A DNA stretch of 62,336 nt from Akkermansiaceae bacterium (GTDB lineage Bacteria; Verrucomicrobiota; Verrucomicrobiia; Verrucomicrobiales; Akkermansiaceae): positions 1-62,336 of the forward strand of contig JANRFH010000049.1 of NCBI GenBank assembly GCA_030725745.1, read 5' to 3'. Below the pieces are notes generated by a model that saw nothing but the letters and a program-made list of their open reading frames with translations, had not been told where the DNA came from and searched no databases. How positions within the stretch are numbered: the stretch's first letter is position 1; the number at the start of each line of letters is the position of its first letter. The position numbers and the translations under genes were made by a program. Below are positions 17,523 to 26,158 of this stretch, piece after piece.

Positions 17523-18227
17523 ATGTCCATTCTTCGAAACACTTTTACGGGTTTGCTGGCGAGCGCCCTTGTCATTGCAATGGCGACGGATTGTCATGGC
17601 CAGCGCCCGGTTCAAATACTGTATTTCCAAGCAGAGACAGACGCGCCCACGAAAGCCTCTCTGTATGTCGGAGAGAGTCTCGTGGCCGAAACCGAATTAC
17701 CCCGAGACAATTTTTCGGAAACCTTTGAGATACCCAAGGGTGACATCAAATTGAGGTTTGTTTCCGGGGTAATCGAGGAAGAGAAGCAAGCCCCCGAAGG
17801 AGCCCCAGAAGTGGATATTTCAGGCAATTGGAAGAAGGTTCTGCTGTTGGTGCTTGAGGACAGTGAAAAATCCACAATGCCGATCCGGGTGCAGGCGATC
17901 GATGCCAGTGACAAGGTCTTTGGTCCCGGTAGTATCTACATGACCAATTTCTCCGAAGTGGATGTGGCAGGAACGGTTGGTGACAAGGAAATCGAGCTAA
18001 AGCCGGGTGATGTCAGAGTTATCAAGAATCCAGTAGGGAAGCCGGGTAGTTACCCGGTCAAACTGGACAAACAAGTGGCAGGCGAGGACAAACCGCAGCG
18101 CTTCATCAAGCAGATGTGGGTGCATGACGAGGAGGTTCGTCAGGTTTTGTTTATTCTGCCAAAGCCTGCTCCCCTGCACGCGACCTACTACTGTGCCGCT
18201 ATACGGGGTCTTGATACTGCAAAATAG
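17523..18227 (+). CDS. Secreted protein of unknown function, second tandem paralogue
   Basis: A 234-residue paralogue of the preceding gene with the same architecture: a signal peptide ending near CHGQ, then QRPVQILYFQAETDAPTKAS and the shared LPRDNFSETFEIP, MPIRVQAIDASD, FGPGSIYM and LPKPAPLHATYYC blocks. The paralogue retains the C-terminal cysteine but lacks the extra tail. Divergence between the two copies is moderate and spread over the protein, so the duplication is not recent and both reading frames have been kept intact, which implies both are used. Function is unknown. Confidence 0.75.
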   Translation: MSILRNTFTGLLASALVIAMATDCHGQRPVQILYFQAETDAPTKASLYVGESLVAETELPRDNFSETFEIPKGDIKLRFVSGVIEEEKQAPEGAPEVDISGNWKKVLLLVLEDSEKSTMPIRVQAIDASDKVFGPGSIYMTNFSEVDVAGTVGDKEIELKPGDVRVIKNPVGKPGSYPVKLDKQVAGEDKPQRFIKQMWVHDEEVRQVLFILPKPAPLHATYYCAAIRGLDTAK

Positions 18228-18319
18228 CCGCCGGTTCTATTACCAGAACTCCATCGGAGTGCATAGAAGGGTGGACAGCGGTGGAGGGGCGGGTGCATCT
18301 TGCCGGGGTGAGCGACGTA

Positions 18320-18976
18320 ATGATTGAGACGAAGGATTTGCACCGGAGCTACCGGATCGGGAAGAAATCCATCGAGGTGCTTCATGGGATCGATCTGAGC
18401 ATCCGGAAAGGGGAGAAGGTCTTTCTTTGCGGCCCGAGCGGGGCGGGGAAGACGACCTTGCTCTACACCTTGGCGGGACTGGAAAGGCCGGAATGTGGCA
18501 GTGTGCACATCGCAGGGACAGATCTCTATTCGCTCGGTAGAAAAGAGCAGGCGAGGTTCCGCAATAAGACGATCGGCTACGTGTTCCAGAATTATCATCT
18601 GCTGCCAGAACTGACGGCGGTGGAGAATGTCGCGGTGCCGGGTGCGATTGCCGGGATCGACAATACCGAGGCGGCGATGGTGGCCTTGCAACGGGTTGGG
18701 CTGGCGGATCGAGCGGATCACCTCCCAGCGGAGCTTTCTGGCGGTGAGCAGCAGCGGGTGGCGATTGCGAGGGCGATTGTGAACGAGCCAGCGGTGCTTT
18801 TCGCAGACGAGCCGACAGGAAATCTCGATTCAAATACGAGTGAGGAAATCATGAAAATACTCATGGAACTCGCTGATGAGCATGGAGTTACGCTAGTAGT
18901 GGTGACTCATGATAAGTCATTGGCTGGAGCGGGAGACCGCACCCTCGTGATCAAGGATGGAAAAGTGGGCGGGTAG
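18320..18976 (+). CDS. ABC transporter ATP-binding protein, LolD-like
   Basis: A 218-residue ABC ATPase with Walker A GPSGAGKTT, Q-loop VFQNYHLLPEL, signature LSGGEQQR, Walker B VLFADEPTGNLD and H-loop VVTHD. The EPTGNLDS block and the short length are those of the LolD/MacB/FtsE class, which pairs with a permease to extract lipoproteins or push substrates outward. Two ATG codons fit; the one at 18320 (MIETKDLHRSYRIG) gives the usual family start, and the one at 18281 adds 13 residues. No LolC/E-type permease gene is adjacent, so the partner must be encoded elsewhere. The end is four bases from the convergent gene. Confidence 0.88.
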   Translation: MIETKDLHRSYRIGKKSIEVLHGIDLSIRKGEKVFLCGPSGAGKTTLLYTLAGLERPECGSVHIAGTDLYSLGRKEQARFRNKTIGYVFQNYHLLPELTAVENVAVPGAIAGIDNTEAAMVALQRVGLADRADHLPAELSGGEQQRVAIARAIVNEPAVLFADEPTGNLDSNTSEEIMKILMELADEHGVTLVVVTHDKSLAGAGDRTLVIKDGKVGG

Positions 18977-18979
18977 CGT

Positions 18980-20362
18980 CTACTCGAAGAATTTCTTGAG
19001 AGCGCGTTGTTCGTCTGGGGCGAGGGAGTCGCGCCAGACACGGTCGCCGCCTTTGCCCTTTTCGGCGGATCCGCCTGCGGAGGATTTTGAGGCATCCTCG
19101 TCGACGTTGTGTTCGCCATCGGTGAGCTGGAGGAGATCGCCGGGGATGGCGCGGGAGAGGTCTTTGGCTTCGAGGGCTTCGAGATCGCCGGTGTCGAGGG
19201 GATCTTTTGGGTCGCGCAGGACGTTCGGATCGTGGCCGGGGCCGCGTTGAATACCACCGGATCCAGTGCCTTCGCCGCTACAATTCGGGTCATCACAACC
19301 TGGGCAGTTGCCGCCGGGGCAGGAGCCTTGCCCCTCGCCTTGACCTTCGCCGTCACCGAGAAGTTGATCGTCCCAGTCGTCGCCTTCGCCCTGTCCCTGG
19401 CCTTCGCCGGCTTTGTCGAGGGATTCCTGGAGTTTCTGCATGTTCTCCTTAAGCTGAGAAAGCTGTTCGGGAGTGAGTTTGCCGAGGTTGTTGGGATCGA
19501 GTTTTGAAAGCTGGTCGAGGAGTTCTGGATTCGGCTTCATGGCGCCGTTTTCGAGTCCTTCGAGGGCGCTTTCGAATTCCTCGGTAAGCTTCTGTTTCTG
19601 CTCGGTGGTAAGCTTGTCTGCGTTTTCGGCGAGTGCTTCGAGGGCGTTTTCCATTTCGTCCATGTCACGCTGGAGCTCGTCCATGTTCGATTTATGGGCG
19701 TCCTCCAGGGTGTCGGTGGCTTCGAGCGAGGCGTGACTGAACCAGTCCTTTTCCTCTTGGGCTTTGAGCTGTTCGAGGCGCTTCTGCATTTCCTCGATGT
19801 ATTCTTCATCGACGGCGGCGTCATCGGCGAGCTGCTCTAGCTGTGAATCGATTTGCGACCATGCCTGAGGTTGCTGGGATGGCGGGGGCTGCGGCTTTTC
19901 GCGGGCGCTGATGGGGATGATGAGACCGAGGGCGAGCAGTGCGAGTGCTGATAAAGGAGGGATGAGGGTTTTCGGTAAATGCCAACGCAGGTGAGAGTTG
20001 AGCGCGGCTGGTTTTTCCGGCCATGCTGAGACGCCGGCGCTGGCAGCGGAGAGGGCGCTGTTCATTCCACCCGAGGCCTCGATGCGGACGAGTGATTGGT
20101 CGGGTTTCTCGAAGCGTTTCCAAGCGATCGCCAAGATGACGATACAGAGGATCAGCAAGACGGAGAGGAGGGCGATGCCGATAGCTAGAGGAGTGATAGC
20201 TGGAAACTCGCGCCTAATGATAACGGTAGCGATGGCACCGAGGACGGAGGTGACCAGAAGTGGAGCGGCAAGGATCTGGAGGAACCATGCGAGATTGACG
20301 CGACGGGAGAGCATGGCGGCACGCTGCTGCCAGAACTCCTGCGGTGATGAACCTTCTGCCAT
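18980..20362 (-). CDS. Membrane-anchored coiled-coil protein of unknown function
   Basis: A 460-residue protein with three hydrophobic segments (about residues 25-47, 57-82 and 132-151) followed by a long charged region. Residues about 165-330 are acidic with strong heptad character (EEYIEEMQKRLEQLKAQEEK, MDELQRDMDEMENALEAL), predicting coiled coil. Residues about 335-375 are Gly/Gln/Glu-rich and carry the cysteine cluster CPGGNCPGCDDPNC. The layout recalls DUF4175-type proteins found near MoxR/BatA gene clusters, but no such genes are next to it, so this is a weak analogy. The C-terminus ends four bases from the LolD-like gene on the other strand. Confidence 0.65.
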   Translation of the reverse strand: MAEGSSPQEFWQQRAAMLSRRVNLAWFLQILAAPLLVTSVLGAIATVIIRREFPAITPLAIGIALLSVLLILCIVILAIAWKRFEKPDQSLVRIEASGGMNSALSAASAGVSAWPEKPAALNSHLRWHLPKTLIPPLSALALLALGLIIPISAREKPQPPPSQQPQAWSQIDSQLEQLADDAAVDEEYIEEMQKRLEQLKAQEEKDWFSHASLEATDTLEDAHKSNMDELQRDMDEMENALEALAENADKLTTEQKQKLTEEFESALEGLENGAMKPNPELLDQLSKLDPNNLGKLTPEQLSQLKENMQKLQESLDKAGEGQGQGEGDDWDDQLLGDGEGQGEGQGSCPGGNCPGCDDPNCSGEGTGSGGIQRGPGHDPNVLRDPKDPLDTGDLEALEAKDLSRAIPGDLLQLTDGEHNVDEDASKSSAGGSAEKGKGGDRVWRDSLAPDEQRALKKFFE

Positions 20363-20426
20363 ATGCCGAAGCTACTAGGAAAATACGTCAGGCGCGAATG
20401 GAAATTTGAGCCTGCGTTGGGTGATG

Positions 20427-21449
20427 TTAGGAGATCGTCACCTTGCCACTCCATCCCGCCTTGGGCTTGCTTGTTGGGGCGGAGCCGATCACCACGCCGT
20501 TGGCGCAGTTGCACTCACCTTCGCCCTTCAGAGCGTTGATGAGGTTGGTGAGGGATTTCATCGCCTGACGGGGGACTGACTCGTAGGTGCGGGAACCGAT
20601 GTGAGGAGTGATCACGCAGTTTGGAGCGGTAAGCAAGGGGTGATCCTTGCTTGGCGGTTCTTCGTCGAGCACATCGGTGCCGTAGCCGCCGACCTTGCCG
20701 CTCTTGAGGGCTTCCACCATGTCGGCGGTTTCCACGATCTCGCCGCGGGCGCAGTTGAGGATGACGACGCCGTCCTTCATTTCAGCGATCTTCGAGGTGC
20801 GGATCATTCCACGAGTCTCGTCGTTGAGATTGCAATGGAGCGAAACGACGTCCGCTTGGGTGAGCACGGCGTCCATGGTGTCGCAGCGTTTCACACCGTA
20901 TTCTGCAGCAAATTTTTCATCCCAGTAAGGATCGAACGCGATGATGGGCATGCCGAACGCCTTGGCGCGGATGGCGACTTCCTTGCCGATACGGCCGAGG
21001 CCGATGATGCCCATGGTCTTGTCTGCTATCTCGTGCCCGGTGAGGCGCAGCCACTCGCCCTGACGCGCGGCGGCGGCGGTGGTGACGATGTGTTTGGTGA
21101 TGCCGATGAGCAGCCCGAAGGTGTGCTCGGCTACGGTGGTGTGGTTCACGCCGGGGGTGAAAAGCACCGGGATATTCATGTCCTTGGTGGCGGGGAGGTC
21201 GATCTTGTCGAGGCCGATGCCGTATTTGGAAATGATCTTGAGATTCGGCGCGCATTTTTCGAGAACCGCGCGGGTGATGGCGTCGTCACCACAGAGGAAG
21301 GCATCGAACTGTTGCTCGGCGAGTTCAAGCATCCGGGACTCAGGAAGGGGGCCGCGTTCCCTGACGATGTCCCAGCCTTGGGATTCCATGAGTTCGTGGT
21401 GCGGGCCGGGGGTGTCCTGATAGCTGCAGGTGGTGAGGAGGATTTTCAT
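20427..21449 (-). CDS. D-isomer-specific 2-hydroxyacid dehydrogenase (phosphoglycerate dehydrogenase-like)
   Basis: A 340-residue NAD-dependent dehydrogenase. The nucleotide-binding motif GLGRIG is at residues 150-155, and the catalytic triad is R235 (NCARGEIV), E264 (DVLDEEPP) and H283 (TPHIGSRT). Substrate-domain residues YGIGLDKIDL near 76 and VNHTTVAEHTFGLL near 101 fit the phosphoglycerate dehydrogenase branch. It lacks the C-terminal ACT or ASB domain of SerA, so it could make 3-phosphohydroxypyruvate or act on another 2-hydroxyacid. The start codon follows an R2 repeat directly, with no Shine-Dalgarno site. Transcribed alone, divergent from the rRNA methyltransferase gene. Confidence 0.85.
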   Translation of the reverse strand: MKILLTTCSYQDTPGPHHELMESQGWDIVRERGPLPESRMLELAEQQFDAFLCGDDAITRAVLEKCAPNLKIISKYGIGLDKIDLPATKDMNIPVLFTPGVNHTTVAEHTFGLLIGITKHIVTTAAAARQGEWLRLTGHEIADKTMGIIGLGRIGKEVAIRAKAFGMPIIAFDPYWDEKFAAEYGVKRCDTMDAVLTQADVVSLHCNLNDETRGMIRTSKIAEMKDGVVILNCARGEIVETADMVEALKSGKVGGYGTDVLDEEPPSKDHPLLTAPNCVITPHIGSRTYESVPRQAMKSLTNLINALKGEGECNCANGVVIGSAPTSKPKAGWSGKVTIS

Positions 21450-21482
21450 AAACTTTAAATTTTAAACTCTAAGCCTCAAAGG
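21450..21482 (-). repeat. R2 A+T-rich leader repeat at the hydroxyacid dehydrogenase start
   Basis: The bases AAACTTTAAATTTTAAACTC begin immediately after the start codon complement, so the transcript reads GAGTTTAAAATTTAAAGTTT straight into ATG. Similar blocks abut the start codons of argB, lpxC-fabZ and purL. Confidence 0.7.
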
Positions 21483-21545
21483 AAGAGATTCGGAAAGATG
21501 GATGAATGATGTGCGGTGGGAAAGTGGAAAGTGGTTTTCCCGGTA

Positions 21546-21574
21546 TTTCAGCTTTCAGTTTTTCAGTTTTTCAG
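21546..21574. repeat. Short-period TTTCAG repeat upstream of the rRNA methyltransferase
   Basis: Four TTTCAG units start at 21546, 21553, 21561 and 21569. They lie just before the preferred GTG start of the downstream gene and would translate into an implausible Phe-rich N-terminus if an earlier ATG at 21502 were used. Confidence 0.5.
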
Positions 21575-21588
21575 TGTTTGTTCCCACT

Positions 21589-22467
21589 GTGATTGGAAAT
21601 TTGTTGGATGCGGCGGTGGCGAAGAGGGCTGGGATGCTGGATGGGGGGACGAATGCGGTGCGGCTAGTGGATGGGGCGGGGGATGGTGTGCCGGGTTTTG
21701 CGCTGGAGGAGTATGCGGGGCGGTGGATGGCGATGACGCCGGGTGGCGAGATCAAGCGAGAGGTGAAGGATTGGCTGAAGGCGAGTGGGAGGAGTGTTTA
21801 TTGGAAGAGGCTGGATCAGCATCAGAAGGAGAGTCCGATGCATTTGTATGGAGAGGCGATGGAGGGGGCTTTTGCGATACGGGAAAATGGGCTGGGGTTT
21901 GAGGTGTCGTTTCAGAGTGGATACTCGCAGGGGATTTTCCTCGATCAGCGGAAGAATCGGGCGGAGGTGATGCGGCGGATGGCTGGTGGTGGGAAGTTAT
22001 TGAATCTTTTTTCCTACACGGGTGGGTTCTCGGTGGCGGGGGCGATGTGTGGTGGAGAGACGACGACACTGGATTTATCGGCTCCGTATCTGGAGTGGGC
22101 GAAGCGGAATTTTCAGATGAACGGGCTGGATGTGGAGGGGCAGCATTTCTGTAAGGGCGATGCGTTTCATTGGCTGAAGCGGTTTGCCAAACAGGGGCGG
22201 GTGTTTGATGGGATCGTGATCGATCCACCGACATTTTCGCGGGATGAGAAGGGCAAGGTGTTTCGGGTGGAGAAGGATTTTGGAGAGCTGTCGATGCTGG
22301 CGGGGAAGGTTCTGGCGAAGGGTGGTTGGATGCTTTGTTGCACGAATTTCCGGGGGATTTCTGAAAGCGATTTCATGAAAATGATCGCAAGGCCGGAGAT
22401 GGAGGGGGTGGTGATGCCCGAGGATTTCCCGGAGGAGGCATATCTGAAATCGGTGTGGTGCGAATAA
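21589..22467 (+). CDS. Class I SAM-dependent rRNA methyltransferase, RlmI-like
   Basis: A 292-residue protein of the RlmI/RlmK (5-methylcytosine 23S rRNA) family. The N-terminal part resembles the RlmI beta domain (GTNAVRLVDGAGDGVPGFALEEY). The Rossmann part has LLNLFSYTGGFSVAGAM as the SAM-binding motif, LDLSAPYLEWAKRNFQMNGL, and the catalytic-site DPPTFSRDEKG. The N-terminal PUA domain of RlmI appears absent or very short. The start is taken as GTG at 21589 because the upstream in-frame ATG at 21502 would translate a repeat; ATG at 21634 is another option. Short compared with RlmI (about 396). Confidence 0.85.
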   Translation: MIGNLLDAAVAKRAGMLDGGTNAVRLVDGAGDGVPGFALEEYAGRWMAMTPGGEIKREVKDWLKASGRSVYWKRLDQHQKESPMHLYGEAMEGAFAIRENGLGFEVSFQSGYSQGIFLDQRKNRAEVMRRMAGGGKLLNLFSYTGGFSVAGAMCGGETTTLDLSAPYLEWAKRNFQMNGLDVEGQHFCKGDAFHWLKRFAKQGRVFDGIVIDPPTFSRDEKGKVFRVEKDFGELSMLAGKVLAKGGWMLCCTNFRGISESDFMKMIARPEMEGVVMPEDFPEEAYLKSVWCE

Positions 22468-22501
22468 TCATGGTTGGCGCGAGTCCTAAGCCGCTGCAAT
22501 C

Positions 22502-23758
22502 ATGGTGGGAATGGAAAGCAATGAACATGAAGAGGCGGCCAGCAGGTCTTTGCTGGGCAAACTGAAGCTGCCGACACCGGGCACGGATCTGGTGGGGTTG
22601 GCGCAAGTGGGGCTCTTCGTCATTGTCCTCTTCTATGTGTTGCATGAGATGAAGCCGGTCTTGCTGCCTCTGGTTCTGGCGATTCTCGTCTCGATGATCG
22701 TCCATCCTATTTACCTGGTTTTTCGCAAAATGCGGATTCCGAGGTTGCTTAGCTCGCTAGCGACCGTGGCCGGGCTGACCGCGATCACCGCCTTCGGTGC
22801 CTACCAGTCGATCCTGCCGGGGGCTCAGTGGCTGAGAAATATGGATGAGACCGAGGTGCTGGAGCGGATGCAGGATGCCTTCCGTCCGGTGAAAGTGGTT
22901 CAGGCGGAAATCGAACTGATGGCGGATCGTGTGGAGGAAGCGACGAACAAGGTGCCGGTGGAAGTGAGCGAGGAAATACCGAAGGTGGAGAAACCCAGCG
23001 TCTCGGAGAAGCTGGACGAAATGGCGGCTGATGTGAGTGCAACAGATCCGAAAGTTTCCGAAAAGCAGCCGGAGGAAAGAAAGGCGATCAAGCGCACCCG
23101 GACGGAGATGGTGAGTAGCGCCCCGATGCAGGTGGAGATTCATGAGGATTCGGTTTCTCTGCTGCTGAAGGAGGCGAAGGATTTCGGTTTCAGTTTTGTG
23201 GCGTTTCTGCTGCTCGTGCTTTTCATCCTCGCCTACGGCACTCTCATCCTTGAGCAACTGAACCGGAAGGAGCGCGTACGCAATATCCTCTCCCGTGTCG
23301 GCAACGATGTCTCGAAATACATGTCCACTATCACCCTGATCAACATAGGGCTGGGTGTTTGCGTCGGCCTGGCGATGTGGGGGCTGGGCATGCCGAGGCC
23401 CGTGTTGTGGGGCATCATGGCCACCGTGCTGAATTTCGTGCCATACATCGGTGCGCTGGCGGGAACTTTTGTGGTGTTTCTGGCTGCGGCGATCAACTTT
23501 CAGGATCCGGGCAAACTGATCGCCGTGCCGCTGATCTATTTTGCGCTGACGGCGATCGAGGGGAACATGGTAACTCCTATGGTGCTCGGCGGCAGGTTTC
23601 GAATCAATCCCTTGGTGGTATTCGTCTGGATCTTTGCATGGGCGGGCTTCTGGGGCATTTCTGGGATATTGATCGCGATGCCGGCGTTGGTGATTTTCAA
23701 GATTTTCTTTGAAAATACGGAAAAGATGAAAACTGTTCGGCGTGTGCTTTCCGCATAG
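22502..23758 (+). CDS. AI-2E family (PerM-type) transporter
   Basis: A 418-residue integral membrane protein. Hydrophobic segments cluster at residues about 35-95 and 215-405, matching the eight-helix AI-2E/PerM family, with the C-terminal blocks WGIMATVLNFVPYIGALAGT and GNMVTPMVLGGRFRINPLVV typical of it. The extracytoplasmic region between (about residues 115-215) is unusually charged and Lys/Glu/Pro-rich. Family members export autoinducer-2 or act as sodium/proton antiporters; the substrate cannot be assigned. It starts 34 bases after the methyltransferase gene on the same strand. Confidence 0.85.
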   Translation: MVGMESNEHEEAASRSLLGKLKLPTPGTDLVGLAQVGLFVIVLFYVLHEMKPVLLPLVLAILVSMIVHPIYLVFRKMRIPRLLSSLATVAGLTAITAFGAYQSILPGAQWLRNMDETEVLERMQDAFRPVKVVQAEIELMADRVEEATNKVPVEVSEEIPKVEKPSVSEKLDEMAADVSATDPKVSEKQPEERKAIKRTRTEMVSSAPMQVEIHEDSVSLLLKEAKDFGFSFVAFLLLVLFILAYGTLILEQLNRKERVRNILSRVGNDVSKYMSTITLINIGLGVCVGLAMWGLGMPRPVLWGIMATVLNFVPYIGALAGTFVVFLAAAINFQDPGKLIAVPLIYFALTAIEGNMVTPMVLGGRFRINPLVVFVWIFAWAGFWGISGILIAMPALVIFKIFFENTEKMKTVRRVLSA

Positions 23759-23830
23759 AGTCCATGATGGGCTTCGCTTTTTGTCCGTTTTGAAAGTTGA
23801 GAGTTGGGGATTAGGGGTTAAGGCTGCGGC

Positions 23831-24919
23831 ATGTCGAAGGTGATGGTTGGTTTGTCCGGTGGGGTGGATAGTGCGGTGGCTGCTGCGCTACTGGTGGAGC
23901 AGGGGCATGAGGTGGTGGGTGGGTATATGAAAAACTGGATGAACGAGGAGGGGATTCCGGGGGATTGCCCGTGGGAGCAGGATATTGAGGATGGGCGGGC
24001 GGTTGCGAAGAAACTGGGGATCGAGTATCGGGTGATTGATCTGATCGATAGCTATAAGGAGAAGATCGTGGAGTATCTGGTGAACGGATACGAAGAGGGG
24101 CTGACGCCGAATCCGGATGTCTGGTGCAACCGCGAGATGAAGTTCGGGGTGTTTCTGGACTACGCGATGAGCCAGGGCTTCGAGGCAGTGGGGACGGGGC
24201 ATTATGCGCGGCGGCGTGTGCTTTCCAATGGGCAGGCGGCGGTGCTGCGTGGGGCGGATCCGAACAAAGATCAGAGCTATTTCCTCTCGCTGATGACATC
24301 TTTCCAAGTGGAGCACGCGCGTTTCCCGACCGGTGAAATGCTCAAGCCGGAGGTGCGGGAGGTGGCGCGTAGGTTCGGGCTACCGGTGGCGGAGAAGAAG
24401 GATTCACAGGGGATTTGTTTTCTCGGGCAGGTGAAGATGAGCGATTTCCTAGCGCACTATCTTCCTGATAAACCGGGTGAGATTGTGGATACAAATGGGC
24501 GTGTGATGGGTGAGCACAAGGGGCTGCATTTCTACACGATCGGTCAGAGAAAAGGGCATGGTGTGGCTTCGCCGAAAGATGGCATGGCCTATGTGGTGGT
24601 GGGTAAAAAGGCGGAGGAAAATCAGTTGGTGATCGGCTGGGACAATGAGGACAGCGAAGGGCTGTATACTCGGGAGTGCATGGTCGGGCGTGTGACTTCG
24701 ATCAATGAAGATATCGCATCTCTGAAACGAGTGGAGGCACAGCCTCGCTACCGTGCTAAGGCGGAGGTTGCGAAGGTGGAGGAGATGGATGAAGGAAAGT
24801 TGAAGCTTTCCTTCGGTAAGGCGCAGAGAGCGATCGTGGCCGGGCAGATCATGGCGTTTTACGACGGCGGCAGGCTGCTGGGTGGTGGCGTTGTTGAAGA
24901 AGTGGCTAGTGCCGAGTGA
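23831..24919 (+). CDS. mnmA: tRNA-specific 2-thiouridylase
   Basis: A 362-residue enzyme that makes 2-thiouridine at wobble position 34 of Lys, Glu and Gln tRNAs. The PP-loop SGGVDSAVA is at residues 9-17. The catalytic cysteines are C99 (NPDVWCNREMKF) and C196 (SQGICFLG), and the tRNA-binding segment GADPNKDQSYFL is at 141-152. Full family length with an intact C-terminal barrel. The start codon is ATG at 23831. The gene stands alone between the AI-2E transporter and a small membrane protein, all on the plus strand. Confidence 0.96.
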   Translation: MSKVMVGLSGGVDSAVAAALLVEQGHEVVGGYMKNWMNEEGIPGDCPWEQDIEDGRAVAKKLGIEYRVIDLIDSYKEKIVEYLVNGYEEGLTPNPDVWCNREMKFGVFLDYAMSQGFEAVGTGHYARRRVLSNGQAAVLRGADPNKDQSYFLSLMTSFQVEHARFPTGEMLKPEVREVARRFGLPVAEKKDSQGICFLGQVKMSDFLAHYLPDKPGEIVDTNGRVMGEHKGLHFYTIGQRKGHGVASPKDGMAYVVVGKKAEENQLVIGWDNEDSEGLYTRECMVGRVTSINEDIASLKRVEAQPRYRAKAEVAKVEEMDEGKLKLSFGKAQRAIVAGQIMAFYDGGRLLGGGVVEEVASAE

Positions 24920-25027
24920 GAAGTGGAAGAGGCTGTGGATAGGGGATTTCGTGAATTTCGCCTAATGGATTCGTGGTTCCGGGCGTTATGGTAGGAGACG
25001 CTAGTCACGGCAAACCAACGAATCTCC

Positions 25028-25432
25028 ATGAGCCTGCATTCCTATTCATCCACCGAGGCTAGGTGCCGTGCTTTCTGGCAACGCGTGATCTCTGCGATGG
25101 GAGCGGTGGTATTTTCAGTGCTGTCGATGCTTGTGCTAGGGATGGCTTTGGACAGGTGGCATGTGGAGTCCGTGCCGGAGTTTCGTTCTGATTTTTTCCT
25201 TTATAACAACGAGGAGACGACCTGTGGCGGGATGAGAATTGTTTGCGGGGTTAAAAATCACATCACGCGAAAGCCCACTCCATTTGTGATGCTACCACTG
25301 GGCTTGGCTCCGCCGAGGCTTTTAGCAACAAGCGATGATTTTCAGTATGATGTGTCATTGATGGATCCAGTCGATTTTTCCGATGACTTGGGATTCGGCT
25401 CTCAACAGTCGAATTGCGGCTCTGAGCCTTGA
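25028..25432 (+). CDS. Hypothetical protein with one N-terminal membrane segment
   Basis: A 134-residue protein that I do not recognise. Residues about 22-42 (ISAMGAVVFSVLSMLVLGMA) form one membrane anchor, leaving about 90 residues outside that contain four cysteines (TTCGGMRIVCG, and CGSEP near the end), suggesting disulphides. It lies upstream of the GYF-CD225 genes on the same strand. Confidence 0.5.
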   Translation: MSLHSYSSTEARCRAFWQRVISAMGAVVFSVLSMLVLGMALDRWHVESVPEFRSDFFLYNNEETTCGGMRIVCGVKNHITRKPTPFVMLPLGLAPPRLLATSDDFQYDVSLMDPVDFSDDLGFGSQQSNCGSEP

Positions 25433-25493
25433 ATGTGCCCACGAGATGAACATGGGGTTGACGGAATGGACTGCTTAAGCAGAGGCTTTGCCC

Positions 25494-26065
25494 ATGATAC
25501 AGTGGCATTACACAAAGATGGGCTTGAAACAGGGGCCGGTGCCTGAGGACGAGTTGCGCGCAAAGATCCGTCGTGGTGAGATCAGCGATGCAACTCTTGT
25601 GTGGCGTGATGGAATGGCGGATTGGCTGCCTCTTGCGCAGGTGGCAGAGTTAAAACCCGGCGCACCCAAGGTGGAGCCGGAATTGACGGCTACTCCGCAA
25701 TAGGTCTTTCCCGAAAATCCAATTAATGACGTCACTTCCTTGCCCAAAAAAGATCTCGGGAATATCCCCTTGCCGCAGCCGAAGGCCTACGCTCCGGGGA
25801 CTTATGTCGATAGGAAGATACCAAACTATCTTTGGCAGTCGGTGGTGGCGATCGTGCTAAGTGTCATTTTGTGCACGATTTTCAGTATTCCTTTCGCAAT
25901 CGTCGCGATCATTTTCGCCTCGAAGGTTGAGGCCTTCGAGTACAAGGAGAATTCGACAGAGCGATCGCGGCCTCAAACAAGGCAAAGATTTGGATGATCA
26001 TCGCTTACTCCGTTATGGCAGCTTATCTGTTATTCATGATTGCCATGGTGGTGGCCGGGAATTGA
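25494..26065 (+). pseudogene. Broken GYF_2-CD225 gene (paralogue of the next gene)
   Basis: Bases 25494-25703 encode a GYF_2 domain (MIQWHYTKMGLKQGPVPEDE, then GMADWLPLAQV) ending in TAG. The same frame then continues with a CD225/dispanin segment (KIPNYLWQSVVAIVLSVILC, ASKVEAF). A one-base loss near 25955-25960 shifts the rest, where the other frame reads AIAASNKAKIWMIIAYSVMA to TGA at 26063-26065. The whole lines up with the intact 167-residue paralogue at 26159. One nonsense codon and one frameshift therefore disable a former full-length gene. Short separate products from the two halves remain possible but unlikely. Confidence 0.8.
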
Positions 26066-26158
26066 ATCATCGCCAATCCAGAATTCATCGGTCTTTGTAT
26101 GTCGAATCGATACGAGATTCTTGACGCAACCATCACACCGTAGATTATTGCGGCAGAT

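Larger units (their letters stand above)
16682..18227 (+). repeat. Tandem gene duplication including the tail of the cassette A gene
   Basis: Two units of about 797 bases. Each starts with GAATCCCGA-N-G-N-GGTCTGATCG (16682-16703 and 17479-17500) exactly 44 bases before the start codon of a paralogous gene. In the first unit this is the coding end of the cassette A gene (PDEV and stop); in the second it is non-coding. The copied tail shows that the duplication breakpoint lay inside the cassette A gene. Confidence 0.8.
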
